Source: Apostichopus japonicus (taxonomy: Eukaryota > Echinodermata > Holothuroidea > Aspidochirotida > Stichopodidae). From it: a stretch of 62,000 bases of DNA. Below, piece after piece: positions 34,948 to 46,459 of the stretch. The first letter of the stretch is position 1; every line of letters starts with the position of its first letter. The position numbers were made by a program, and so were the translations under genes. Below the pieces are notes generated by a model, which was not told where the DNA came from, ran no database searches, and saw only the letters and a list, made by a program, of their open reading frames with translations. Where the stretch lies: the NCBI RefSeq assembly GCF_037975245.1, contig NC_092582.1:7045001-7107000 (forward strand), written 5' to 3'.

Positions 34948-36347
34948 CTATACGAGGAAAAAGTAAAATATGGCCCTGTACAAACATATATGTGTTATAA
35001 ATCATGGATATTTGACGCTATAAATTACTAAAAGGCCTAATAGAATATAGAAAGGATGGAGTTGATTGGTTTTAGTGAGGATCTCCGAGATAACTTTGAA
35101 CAGTACTAAGCATTGGACCATTATAAATCCTTATCCATTTCCGCCCCACCCCCCTCCTTCCGTTCCAACCCCAGCCCCTTCAAACTTTTAGCGTACAATA
35201 GTATATACGCTTTTTTGTGTCAGTCTTTATCTACGTTATTTCTATATATCACTTCACCATTCAAAGACCGACTTTAGTTGAACTTTGTCATACAGAGTTA
35301 CAGTACTGATAAGAATTAAGAAGTACGATAAACAGGTCATTTCGTACGTAAAATGTATCGTTTTGATGCGAAAGTATTTATACGTTGGGATTTTGTTTTA
35401 GGGATCTTATAGTAAACGATAGTTTTTTTTCCCTTGTTGTTACGTTGTTGTTGAAGAGCTATATAGGTTGTCTTTAACAGGATTATCAACGATTAAGAAA
35501 CATGACACAAATGAGCAGTCATGTTACACTAAAAAGCAAGAATAAAGGAACTGACGTCATCGTCACCTTTGCTTCAACGGAGAAATCTTGAAAACGAAAA
35601 GAGGCAAATTTGTGCATTGTGCATTGTTGATTATATATCACATCGGACATTAAAGTATTGTATAAAATCTTCATTGCCCGGTGTATTATCTAATCGTGAA
35701 TCAAATCAATCAATAATTATGTAATGGAATGTTAACTTGTTTTTATTCACGCGAAGAGAACCTATGTAGTATTCATGTACACATTTATGCCCCTCCCCAC
35801 CTAGAGGTGGCCATGCAGGTTACAAGAGAAGCAGATGAGGAGCCTGGTCACGATTGGAAACAGTTACGGAAATAAATAATGATCCCGACTTTGACGAACT
35901 CGCTTGAACTCTCGACAGAATACTTTATGAAATGGTTAATAGATTCCCAACCACGGGCTCTTCTGTTGATGCTGCTATAGGATGAAACGTTTGGTTAAAG
36001 AAAAAGACGATAATAAACCTACACGTCACAGATAATACCTGAAGAGAATTGATTTTACTTTCTTTTATTGTTGCTTACAGGAAGGAGAAGTCTACGTGAC
36101 GATCGTATGCGTTTTCAAAGATACGAATTTTCTATGCTCCTTCGAATTTGATTGACTCTTATATTTTCTTTATCCTCTGTTTTGTGGTCATGCTAAAATA
36201 TAACGTATTGAGGCGTTGATTTTGCACAATATAGGTAAAAATGATTGACTATTTCGATGATTTGGCAGTGGAATATTAATTTCATTCGACGTTCACAAAA
36301 TCACAGCAAAATAATTCTCCAACAAAAGCAATGAACTAATAACTTAC
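34948..36347. other. Probable first intron of the NLR gene
   Basis: AT-rich, no exon or repeat recognised apart from C-runs near 35150 and a purine-rich stretch around 35560. Confidence 0.4.
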
Positions 36348-36475
36348 CAAACATAGTAAGCCGGATGAAAATTAGACTTAACGAAAGTCAAGGGACAATC
36401 CATGTAGGAAGCCAACTTGGCGTCTTTGGAGTAACCCTAGTCATGTGGTTCACGCCCATACATATAATACTCTGT
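36348..36475 (-). other. Candidate non-coding first exon of the NLR gene
   Basis: A donor GTAAGT (minus) follows 36348. About 25-30 bases before the proposed start lies TATATAATATATA (36501-36513). The exon contains a short ATG frame reaching the donor in phase 2, which does not fit the coding exons, so it would be untranslated or an upstream ORF. The start point is inferred from TATA spacing only. Confidence 0.3.
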
Positions 36476-36500
36476 AAGTGAAGTTCTGTCTGACTATACG

Positions 36501-36513
36501 TATATATTATATA
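36501..36513 (-). promoter_or_regulatory. TATA-like element, possible NLR promoter
   Basis: The AT-only stretch TATATAATATATA is placed suitably upstream of the candidate first exon. Such stretches are common in this AT-rich DNA, so confidence is low. Confidence 0.25.
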
Positions 36514-36832
36514 GCTGATACTGGTATCTGCAATGCGAGTGCAGCTTTGAACTTTTACACAATTTACACATTTTTTTAAACATTTATGGAGGCTGATAAA
36601 TTGTCATCCATGAAACTGCAGAGTATCGTAAAGTCAAGGGCAGTATATACAGTAACAATAACATCACAAAGTCGAATAGAGACCGTGCCTGACATTGTAT
36701 GCATTATAACTGTTTACTTTGATCAAGTGCCAATAACAACTCTATATATTCCGAATGGTAAATATATCTTAAGTTCAAGTTGCACAAAACGAAACTATCT
36801 GTTCCATTTAGTGACAAGCAATGAAAAATCAT

Positions 36833-36895
36833 ATAGACCTTTTACATTATTATCTTGTTCATTTTCATTACCAACGTATTTTTAGATGTGTAACA
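36833..36895 (+). repeat. Third, partial copy of the duplication's left-edge sequence
   Basis: GACCTTTTACATTATTATCT, then TTCATTTTCATTACCAACGT and TTTTTAGATG, match the minisatellite region near 3863 and 38291. Homology stops on both sides, so this is a stray fragment 1.3 kb before copy 2. Confidence 0.7.
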
Positions 36896-37902
36896 GTATG
36901 CAGACGGCTTACAAGTTGCAATGTTCAGTAACATTCATGTCGTTATTGTCTTTTGAAGAAACAAAAGCTGGCTATATTCCTAGTAAAACGTTATTCTGTT
37001 GAATGTGATCTAAATATGTCAAGAAACTGTGGAATCTCAGTCATGAAAACGTAAAGAACACAATCTACTTGTGTCTTTTTTAGAGGAGCGCCAAAGCGTT
37101 GATGACATCTTAGTGACAAAATTACAAAATGCTTTCTGTTCAGGAGGAGTAGCTAAGTTTTACATCCGGAATTTCGTATTATTAACATAACGTTATCGTA
37201 GTACTGCACAACATAGCTATTTTGTGTTGGAATCCGTCAAAATGAATATGTAATGCGCGTTATATTGATATTGTAAATTAAACAAACCAAACTGCTGGGT
37301 GAAAAACACTTAGATAATATCACAGAGTTCAATGAGCATATTGTCATAAACTACCTACGTCATCAGCAATAAATCAGATATTATGGCTTATAAGAAAAAC
37401 AAGAAACACAGTTTTTTGAAAGTTCAAGTGGAACAAACATTTACCTTTCGGAGCCAGCTATATTTGATAACAGGCATTTGAACGTGATTCGACATTTGAC
37501 ATGCCGAGTGTCGCTTCGATGTGGATAAGGGGTGGGGATCGGAATTCGAAGAACGGTGGCATGGGTTGTGCTGTTTTGGGGCATATTAAGCGAAGTAAAG
37601 ATGGTATTCGGAGCGAGAGCAAATGACGATAAACAAGGACGCCGACTTAATTCTTCCTTTATTAATTTTCACCCAATTTCCACAATCAACTATACGCACT
37701 GACTTAGCCAGTTTCTTGCAAGATAAATATGCAGCACTTGATATGCATTCATACCATGTATCAAATGATGAGAAATGAGAAAACTGCAAATTGTCAGGCT
37801 CAAAGCGCCAGGGGTTCACTCTGTGCTTTCACAACACTTGGGTAATACGCCCTTAATGATAGTTATTCAAAGCCAATTGTACGCCTTATAACACCAATAG
37901 AA
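36896..37902. other. Non-coding stretch before copy 2
   Basis: No gene recognised. An open minus-strand frame at 37586-37819 has no splice sites or protein-like pattern. Confidence 0.4.
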
Positions 37903-37967
37903 TCACTGTGGTCGAGTGGTGTGGACTTCGTTCGTGCAGACACGAAGATCCGGGGTTCGATTCCTTC

Positions 37968-37970
<3 letters not shown>
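37903..37970 (+). mobile_element. tRNA-derived SINE head
   Basis: An A-box-like GTGGTCGAGTGG and a perfect B-box GGTTCGATTCC (37954-37964) are followed at once by a TA array. The arms do not fold as a tRNA. It is a different SINE type from 19971-20194. It sits at the left edge of duplication copy 2. Confidence 0.65.
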
Positions 37971-38053
<83 letters not shown>

Positions 38054-38109
38054 CGCATGATATGTACCTTAGGTCGACAGTCTATGGTAAAATAGTTATA
38101 TATATATAT

Positions 38110-38182
<73 letters not shown>
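37971..38182. repeat. TA-rich microsatellites
   Basis: TA runs at 37971-38049 and mixed TA/CA runs at 38097-38182 flank a short unique segment. They mark the left edge of duplication copy 2, as a TA run does for copy 1 at 3748-3762. Confidence 0.95.
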
Positions 38183-38831
38183 CATACATACATGCTATAT
38201 ACGACCGTGAACTTTCTATATCATCATCGTGTACAATATATTATTATCGCGTGTTTTATACTATAATCATCTTCTTTTACATCACCGCCGTGACCGTTTA
38301 CATGGTGATCTTGTCCATTTTCATTACCAACGTATATTTAGATGTTATGATTGTGTACGGTTAAGTTATTATCGTGTATTTTATATTATCATGTTTTGTC
38401 TTGATAATGTCATCATGTTCTGTTACATTATCATCGTGTATCTTCACATTATCATCGTGTATATTTACATTATCATAGTGTACATTATATAATTATCGTC
38501 TACTTGCACGTTATTATCATAATCATTTGTAACCACCTGGCTGTCCATACGCACCGTCTTATTAAGCCGAACAGCGTTGTCAGAAAAAGGAAAGGTTCGG
38601 CAGAACTTTTTGCAATTCTTGCCTAAACAAACTGCAGACGGAAAACTCCCATTGCTTAAATTTCTGTTATGTGAAAGATTATTTTAATTTAATGAGATAA
38701 GTGCACGCTGCAAGTTTAGAGCATTCAAACAGTGACCCTCTTCACAGCGACGTGTCATCCGGCAATGAAGTTAAGAAGTGTGAGCTATAAATATATAATT
38801 AACCCTTTTTGTTGTTCTTTTCTTTTCGCAG

Positions 38832-38970
38832 TTTATGATGCACCATGGCTCCCTCTTCATCATCGTTATGAAGCGTGGATTCCATTGGCTAATACATGTG
38901 GGAATGACGTCACGGATGGGGCTATCGAGACACGTTACCCTCAAACAGAAGATGGAGATCTCATTCTGCC
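38832..38970 (+). CDS. Internal coding exon, unrecognised gene, copy 2
   Basis: TTCTTTTCTTTTCGCAG precedes and GTAAGT follows a 139-nt exon, entered in phase 1 and left in phase 2. It reads YDAPWLPLHHRYEAW, then GNDVTDGAIETRYPQTEDGD, then LILP. The core is almost identical to 4403-4530, but copy 2 has 11 extra nt, so its end and exit phase differ. With 40467-40494 it gives a C-terminus of LILP-ALNGDPTV. Unrecognised family; upstream exons not found. Confidence 0.55.
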
Positions 38971-39276
38971 GTAAGTAAACAGTTACATTTAATCGGTGCG
39001 AGAGATCCTTGGAGAAGAGTTTTGGAACAATCGGGTAAATACAAAAGCTATCTGCGTTCACTAGAAGGCAACTCAAACCCGTCTAATGAGTTTTGAAACG
39101 GAATACCTACAACCAGTGTGTGGACGTTTTTAATGTTTTGTGTGGGAGGCAGTTTATTAGGTCTTTGAGAAAACATTAAATTACCCAAAAGTTTTTGTAC
39201 TGACTATCCCCAATAAGGTATTTATTAATAAGACAACAAAGATAGTGGAGGCGAAATGCATTATCGTAGACACATT

Positions 39277-39651
39277 CAGTGGCGTAGAAAGGTACTTTTG
39301 AGTGGGGGGGGGGGGCTGAAGACTGATGGCCGGCCTGGGGGAGGGGTCTAAGGGGAGGGGGTGTCCCCCTCCCCTTTGGATTTTTTTTTGCATTTCCAGG
39401 TGGCCTCAGATGCAATTTGGTGCAATATAGCACACTTCAACCCACCCAATCCATTTTGTATATCATTTTGCATTTTCACCTGGCCTTAGATTCAATTTGG
39501 TGCTCCAAATGAGATTTTTTTTTTCATTTGGAAATGAAAAAGGGGTTTTCTGACTTGCGAAGCGGTGGGGGGGCGGAGTGATACTTCCGCCCCTCCATAT
39601 TTTTCACTGGGGGGCTGGCGCCCCCCAGCCTCACCGGTTCCTACGCCCTTG
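39277..39651 (+). mobile_element. hAT miniature element, CAGTGGCGTAGG family (375 bp), in the copy 2 intron
   Basis: The ends CAGTGGCGTAGAAA and GGTTCCTACGCCCTTG are inverted repeats. The flanks GACACATT and GACACATA match at seven of eight positions. Copy 1 has the empty site GACGTATA at 4835-4842, so the insertion post-dates the duplication. It is nearly identical to 44093-44464. Confidence 0.92.
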
Positions 39652-40466
39652 GACACATACATCACAGTGTAAACATTTATTCCTTAAAATTAACTTTCAT
39701 TAGTTTCATTAGTCATCTTCATGATGTATACAATATAAAGATTTCAGTGTCCTATTAAGCTTTGTTCTAAGCCAATGAGGACACGTTACTAGTACATTTT
39801 ACTATAACAGGATTCTGAAATATTCGGCTGCCTTTTTTCTTTATTGACTTCAGTTCCATTCAACCCCTGTAAGCATCTCAATCTCCCCTTCAATATATCT
39901 TTAGCTTAAACCTAAGCTTGGATATAATAAATCATGAATATATAGCCTAACTATAAACTGACTTATGTTCTACCGTTAGTTTTGAATAAAGCCTAACTAT
40001 AAACTGACTTATGTTGTCGTTAGTTTTGATTATTTTTACGATCACATCGATGGTAAAATATAATGTATGAAATTTCAATTCAATCTTACTTTCCAATGTA
40101 ACTATTTTAATGTAATTTTCTATTACGTTTTAACAGATCCTGTTTAATCCATGCCGGTTAATCAAACTGTCTTATACATAATTTATGAAAAGGAAAAAAG
40201 CCCCGCTAATAATAAATCTATTGCAGTTATTTTATAAATCTAGTATAGTTACGAGGGTAAAATATTTAGCGAAATATTAAACAAATTTAGACTGATTTTT
40301 TTAAATAAGGTACTAAATCAAGGAGACAATACACCAATTTACCCTATTATTAGTGAATGTTGCAATGCATTTACTATAACCTATTATGAGGGAATGTTGC
40401 AATGCATTTGTTCTCGTATGATAAACATATCTTTGTAATCTTCCTAATACTCTTATTTTCTTCCAG

Positions 40467-40494
40467 GGCACTGAACGGCGATCCAACTGTGTAG
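40467..40494 (+). CDS. Terminal coding exon, unrecognised gene, copy 2
   Basis: Acceptor TCTTATTTTCTTCCAG. Entered in phase 2, the exon encodes ALNGDPTV and stops at TAG 40492-40494. The same sequence in copy 1 is read in another frame. Confidence 0.45.
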
Positions 40495-41989
40495 TCCACA
40501 CAAATCACGTGACTAAACCTCGACGTAATCGTTACGGTGATCAGTAGGAATTAGTGACAATTCATAAAATATTGTACTTCGAATTTTACTATGCCATTTT
40601 TATAAGCATCATTAATATTGTAGCTAATGTAATAGATCCGTTTAGCCTTTTATAAGAACATTTTACAGATGCATGATTTTAAAGGTGAATGGTTAATTTA
40701 CCATCTACTTCGTTCGGTTTAATTTTAAATGAGGTGTTCGTCTCACTATAGGCGAAATGCTGTATATTTTATCCATTGAGATTCCTGCAGTGCAGGTAGA
40801 GAGATATCGTCAGAGGTTTGTATATTTTTCTGTAGGAAACACGAATACATGGTTTGTGAGATATATCCACTCAACTTCTTCTCAATCGCACTCTACATTC
40901 TATCACGTCCCTCAAAAGAAGCCCGTTTTTGTTTGTAACACAGTTGAAATAAATTGAGGCCACTTACGCATGAAAGAGTAAAACAATGAATTTAGTTTTC
41001 TGATCCAATTTTATTTTTCTCAATTACAAAGCTTGTGAATTATATTTTTACAAGTTCTAAGTTGATTATTTCATAGCAGTGTACAACAAAATCTTGAAAT
41101 GGTTCACATGTTGTTATACCATATTACAATGGAAAGATTTCAATGAATTGGTATTGTTGCATATTCATGTTAGTGTAGAAAATGACGCACATCACCTAGT
41201 TTTACCAGCCAGTCGGGACAATTTAAATATGCTAATACCATTCGGCACTCTCCTACCATATCATGCTTCAAAGCACTCGTACTGACAGTAAAAACAGTTC
41301 CTACCTTTTTTTCTGATAGAGACAGGATATTTATACTATTCATACTGTCAATGTAAGTGCATAGAAGCAGGACATAAAAGTACAGTATGGAAAACAAATT
41401 GTCCCAATTGGGTGATCTTTACACTGAATACGATGCATATCAATGTCCCATAGATCACAAGTTGAAACCTTACTTTCAATTGGTTAATAATGTACATGTA
41501 TGCTACTTGAAGGGTTCAAGGGATATATGAAATTTGGCCGTTATTACAAATAAAGACTTGTTTATGCTGTATGTAGATGATTTACATTACAAGTAGTATA
41601 TATATATTTAACATTAAAACCAGCAACACTTTTGTTTTCTTTTTTCTCCGTTTGAATTTTGTTAAACTCTTTTGATGGTTCCATTGCAGTTAACTTGTTT
41701 ATAATTTTACCAAAATGTTGAGTTAAATGTCGTACTTTATTATTTTTCCCCCTCTTCTCTCATAAAACAGCGAGAGAATTCAATTTGCTTGAAAAGAAGC
41801 TAAAACAAAAGTGAAGAAAGGGAACTTTATATACTTGCTAAAATATTCATGGCGTGAAGAAAACAAAATGTAATTTTAAAAATTATATAAAAAGCTTTAA
41901 GATGATTTTCCAAGAATTTTTAAATTATTAAATTTTTACAAGACCATAAAAGGACACTTAATCGTTTTATCTTTGACAGATGATCAAAC
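40495..41989. other. Copy 2 sequence without recognised genes
   Basis: Collinear with 5706-7195 of copy 1. No exon structure is seen. Confidence 0.5.
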
Positions 41990-42227
41990 CCCGCTTTTCG
42001 CACTATATTAATTATTTCCTGTTCCTCCACTCTATTGAAAACGACATAGATGAAAATATGTATCATTCTCTTAATTTTATACCGATTAATACCATTTATC
42101 CTGAGTTTGTCAGAATCAATAGTTAATTTGTAATGATTACTAATATTGCTCAATCAGTCGGCATACTTGTTCCTTTACGTCGACAGCCTTATTTACACAA
42201 ATTGTATTTACTTACACTCTAAAAACC

Positions 42228-42420
42228 AAAGTGCTGAAAACAGCACATAGAGTGCTATTTTACAGCACTTTCCAAGAGCCCTGAGAGGGACAGCACCCTA
42301 AGTGCTATAAATAACACTCTCAATGGTGCTAACTATACCAGCACCTGAAAAGTGCTGCAACAGTCCCGCACTTTAAGTGCTACCACCAGCACTGGAAAGA
42401 GCAAAGTAGGCACCTGTAAG
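42228..42420. repeat. Left subterminal AGTGCT repeat cluster
   Basis: More than ten copies of AGTGCT or AGCACT in both orientations within about 190 bp of the left terminus. Such repeats usually bind the element's transposase. Confidence 0.8.
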
Positions 42421-43700
42421 TGCAAGTCCTTAGGTCAGTATTAGGGTGTACAGAGCACCACTAACTGTAGACTCAGAATCTGTATCACTTGCAAAATATG
42501 GAATGTAAAGGGTAGGTCAAAACACAGCATCTCCTGACTGAAATAAAAGGGAACACATTTCTTTTCTTTCTTTCTTTTATTGCTTCCTGTACTTGAGAAA
42601 TAAAAAATCATGAGTTAGACTTAAACCATATAGTGATTAGACAGATTAGCTTAAGTATGTCAGCTAAGCCTTTTGTTTACTATAAAAATTTAAGGCTGTT
42701 GACCAGAAGTGCTAGAGTATATCCATGCATAGTGTTCTAGCCTAACTTTATGTTTACATTTAGCCATGGATGTTACTAAGTTAAAACATGATATTAATTT
42801 ACTGTATTAGTACTGAGTGATATTGACAGTAGATGGGACTATGCACCCCTAAAATCCAGTAAAATCCAGATTCCAACTGGATAAGATCTCAGATTGGACA
42901 AAAATTAAATAAATAAACAAACCATTTTTTACCACCCAATGAGGTTGAGTTTCCATGGTCTCATATTTTGAACAACATCTTCAAACCTATTCACTCCACT
43001 CTTTTCATGAAGTCAAATGAAAATAACACCAACTTGATCCCCAAATGGGTCAAAACTAAACTGAAACACTGAATATCCTCTAACAGTCTGAATGAATGTT
43101 TTAAAACAAGATAAAAGTAACAGTGACAACACCCAATCAAGACTAAGTTAGATAAACCTACGCTCCCAAGGGCGAGCAAGTGCCTGACATATTGTGAGTC
43201 ATTAATTATTAATGAGTAATTCATATGAGTGGCTGTGGCTGAGATCTGGTGCAAGCAGTATCCCTCCCATGTTTATAAGCAACTTAAATTATCAACTGTA
43301 CAACCTGAATAACTGGTCAAAACTTGATTTATCCATCACAACCAGGTTCATCTGGAGATGATTTTAGAGATATATGTGGGTCTAAGTTGTGTAGTGGTCA
43401 GTTTTGTATTTGTTTACCCTGTGTTGTAGGCCTTATAATTCTGTTAATGTCAAAAATCCAACTACACTTTATATAATAGCTACATACTAAGCTCTAAAGG
43501 ATTACAAGAATTGAAACACTGATCCCAAAGATAAAACATACGGCATGTTTTTCTACTACAAAATGGCCATTGCAACTTACTTAAGAAACGTTATGAGAAA
43601 TCATGAAAGAGATTAATGCTTGTAATTAAAACGAATAAATTTTCAGACATGCTTGCAAAAAACTTTCCTTTATGCTTTTAAACTAAACTGTGAACAGTCT
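42421..43700. other. 3' non-coding part of the CACTA-like element
   Basis: No open exon. It contains a short CTTTCTTTCTTT tract at 42563 and otherwise unique sequence. Confidence 0.4.
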
Positions 43701-44033
43701 CTACTCCACATTTTGCAAAGCAATCCTTATCTCCTTAACACGATTACTTATCTTTTGACCTGATGGAGGTATGCCATACACCACAGTTTGGATAAAGGTG
43801 TAGAAATCTGTGAGCTGCACCGCATATGCTACAATAAAAACATAATGAACTTTCATTAGAATATCTGTAGCTGCTACAATTCCACATGCTTGCCTGGAAA
43901 CAGGTAGGGCAACTCCATCCAGAACTACAAAAAACTGCTGCAAGTCAGTCACATTGCTTCCAATGGCCAAGAGGTGTGGCTGTTTTCTGCTGAGTTGGCT
44001 TTTCTTTGCATATTCTTCCACATTTGTTCCGAT
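43701..44033 (-). CDS. Last exon of the transposon-borne gene, uncharacterised family C-terminal domain
   Basis: Acceptor TTCCTTTCTTCTTAG, phase 0 start IGTNVEEYAKKSQLS, stop TAG at 43703-43701. The 110 codons contain QPHLLAIGSN, LQQFFVVLDGVALP, DILMKVHYVFIVAY, FYTFIQTVVYGI and NRVKEIRIAL. From memory, this order (GT-E, QP-LL-GS, FF-V-D-P, F-HYVF-Y, FYTF-QT-VY, RVKELR) is that of a C-terminal domain shared by many uncharacterised, expanded fish and invertebrate proteins, some associated with mobile elements. A truncated paralogue is at 868-1014. The function is unknown. Joined to 44926-45044, the frame continues smoothly (AWQP-IGTN). Confidence 0.65.
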   Translation of the reverse strand: MGTNVEEYAKKSQLSRKQPHLLAIGSNVTDLQQFFVVLDGVALPVSRQACGIVAATDILMKVHYVFIVAYAVQLTDFYTFIQTVVYGIPPSGQKISNRVKEIRIALQNVE

Positions 44034-44092
44034 CTAAGAAGAAAGGAAATTAATTCATGCATTAATTTCCAAAATAGTGCCGATTTCTCTAG

Positions 44093-44464
44093 CAGTGGCG
44101 TAGGAAGGTACTTTTGAGTGGGGGGGCTGAAGACTGATGGCCGGCCTGGGGGAGGGGTCTAAGGGGAGGGGGTGTCCCCCTCCCCTTTGGAATTTTTTTG
44201 CATTTCCAGGTGGCCTCAGATGCAAATTGGTGCAATATAGCACACTTCAACACCCAATCCATTTTGTAAAAAATTTTGCATTTTCACCTGGCCTTATAGA
44301 TGCAATTTGGTGCTCCAAATGAGATTTTTTTCTCATTTGGAAATGAAAAAGGGGTTTTCTGACTCGCGGAGCGGGGGGCGGAATGATACTTCCGCCCCCC
44401 CATATTTTTCACTGGGGGGCTGGCACCCCCCCAGCCCCCCCCCCCCCCGGTTCCTACGCCCTTG
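44093..44464 (+). mobile_element. hAT miniature element, CAGTGGCGTAGG family (372 bp), nested in the CACTA-like element
   Basis: The ends CAGTGGCGTAGGAA and TTCCTACGCCCTTG are flanked by perfect TTCTCTAG duplications (44085-44092 and 44465-44472). TTCTCTAG resembles the NTCTAGAN preference of hAT insertion. It lies in an intron of the transposon's gene. Almost identical to 39277-39651, so both moved recently. Confidence 0.95.
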
Positions 44465-44925
44465 TTCTCTAGTAACCTCTGAAAACTTCAACTAGTCCAG
44501 CTGACAATTACTTCACATCCTGCTTGCATCACTAACCGTACTATTATGTATCTTGCCTGAACTGCTGCCTGGCTTGTGCCATATTTTAACCAAATATAAA
44601 ATCCATATTAATAACTAACCAGCTACAAAAATATGCAAATATAACTTGATATATAATACAGGATTATCTGGCTCAGGTACAGAATAGTCTACATTAACCC
44701 ACATCTGGATCAGATAGTTTTATGTGGTTGACTCTTATCTCCTGAAGGAAAGACACATTTAATAAGAGCACCTACCTGGACCGCCCAGCACAGATTGAGC
44801 CAAGGGGCTGAGGCCTAGAGGACAGAATGTCAGTACCAATATCCCCTAGGCTCAAATGGTTAAAGATTGATCACTCTGCATGAATTTTGGCAGATCTTTC
44901 CCACTCAACACACAAAACAACTTAC

Positions 44926-45044
44926 TGGTTGCCAGGCGATGAAGTAACGGACATTGTCATCTCGACTGCATTTTCTACTTTTCCTTGTGTTGAAAGACGG
45001 CAATAGGTGAACCAATGCAAAGAGACCGTACCTGGATGCATGTT
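44926..45044 (-). CDS. Penultimate exon of the transposon-borne gene
   Basis: Acceptor CATTTTCTTCTTTAG, donor GTAAGT, 119 nt. Entered in phase 1 it reads HASRYGLFALVHLLPSFNTR, then KSRKCSRDDNVRYFIAWQP, and ends in phase 0, matching the last exon. The ALVHLLPS segment fits what I recall of the family just before its C-terminal domain. Confidence 0.6.
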
Positions 45045-46294
45045 CTAAAGAAGAAAATGAAAAGTTTCTTAATAATGAAAAACATAAAAACAGATTACAT
45101 ATCTCAACAAAACAGATGTATATGTCAACAAAATAGTGTGACGTGTCAGTTAGTAATTGTTTGTTCCTACTACTTGCTCTAGAAATTGCAATATACAAAT
45201 TACACATAGGCACTGCATGCCAAAAAAAAAAAAACATTCTGATATACTTTTATGTCCACTGAACCCAATTACATAGGCCTATGTCAATTTCACAGTTATA
45301 GGTCTTTTCAAAGTCACTAAAATAAATATGGTGGAAGACTGAAGGATTTCTGGGATTCTTCTATAATTGAAATTGGTTAGGCCAGGAAATTAATACTTTT
45401 GCTTATTGAATACACTGTTGGATGGAGGAAACTAAGGCATCAAGTGGTACAGTAACTCGTATCAATGAATGAACCAAGCAAGTGGCTATACAGGTACAAC
45501 CCTACACCACCAGACTTACAACATTGGTTCTAGAATGTTTCTAGAATAATAACACACCCCTCCACCCACAGCGCTTTAACAGTACGTGGCTCAAGAAACA
45601 AATTTCCTTCAGTTTACCCTTACTCCACAGCTGGAATTAAAGCAAAAGTGAACAGGATTGCCAGCTTAATCAATTTTAGTGAATGGGCCTAAGAACTGGC
45701 TACAAATTTAGACCCAATAGTTATAACCTTTGATCTGAAATCTGGATACAAGTTTTAATCCACTGATTTCAACAATTTGCGAGCAATCTGATAATGATCT
45801 GGCTATTTTTGATTCACACGCTGCAGCCTGAATTGACACTTAAATGATCTTTGACCTCAATTTTTGGATACATTCGTGATGGGTCCCCTCCCATGGATCA
45901 GTTTAGCCAAGTTAGCTCCAGTACTTGAAAATTCACATAAGACTGCAAGAGATAATACCACTTAATGAACTATCGTTAGACAGGTAGATTCCCACCAATC
46001 ACATAAGCTCCCACCAGCTTCTATGGTGTCAGAACTTAAGTCTTCTTCAAAATCTAGATTGGAATGTAATTCAGTTTTAGTTTAATCACTTTCATTCATT
46101 TCTTCCATGTATGTTTAAAGAAAGTTGGGTACCAGACAAACTGTTAACAGCATTGCCAGTTTTCTGTACATGATTTCACCTATAGCAGTCTTTTAAAGAG
46201 CTAACATACCAAATATTCACTACAGAAAACTTGACTGAACTTGCACAATGAGAGTCACATGACTACAAACTGTTAGCACTTTTTTGAAACATAC

Positions 46295-46459
46295 CCTCAG
46301 ACTTTTCTGTTTCTTCAAATTCAAACCGAAGGTCCCGCAGAGCTGAGTTGGTGAGTACATGCTATGTACTTCCAAATAAAGCGGGAATGTACCCTCCCAT
46401 TTCATCAAAAAGTTATTGGCGACCTGATCTCCATACATCTGCTCAAAGTCTTGCAAAAT
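46295..46459 (-). CDS. Upstream exon of the transposon-borne gene, with an apparent frameshift
   Basis: Acceptor TTCTTTTACTTGTAG, donor GTATGT, 165 nt. The first two thirds read ILQDFEQMYGD, then NNFLMKWEGTFPLYLEVHS, in phase 0. To join the next exon (phase 1) the last part must be read in another frame, giving SALRDLRFEFEETEKSE. That frame has a TAG a little upstream (near 46365). The simplest explanation is a one-base loss between about 46345 and 46365, making this gene copy defective; a sequencing error or an unseen tiny intron would also explain it. No start codon upstream was identified. Confidence 0.5.

Noticed and set aside
37903-37970. tRNA gene on the plus strand
   Set aside because: Perfect B-box but no cloverleaf; it runs directly into a TA array as SINE heads do.
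37903-38364. Open frames through TA/CA arrays here and at 56314-56834 and 57595-57903
   Set aside because: Low-complexity IY repeats from microsatellites; no splice sites or real protein segments.
41920-42153. Minus-strand frame with RVEEQEIINIVRKAG
   Set aside because: Protein-like in part, but it crosses the junction between copy 2 and the inserted block and has no splice support.
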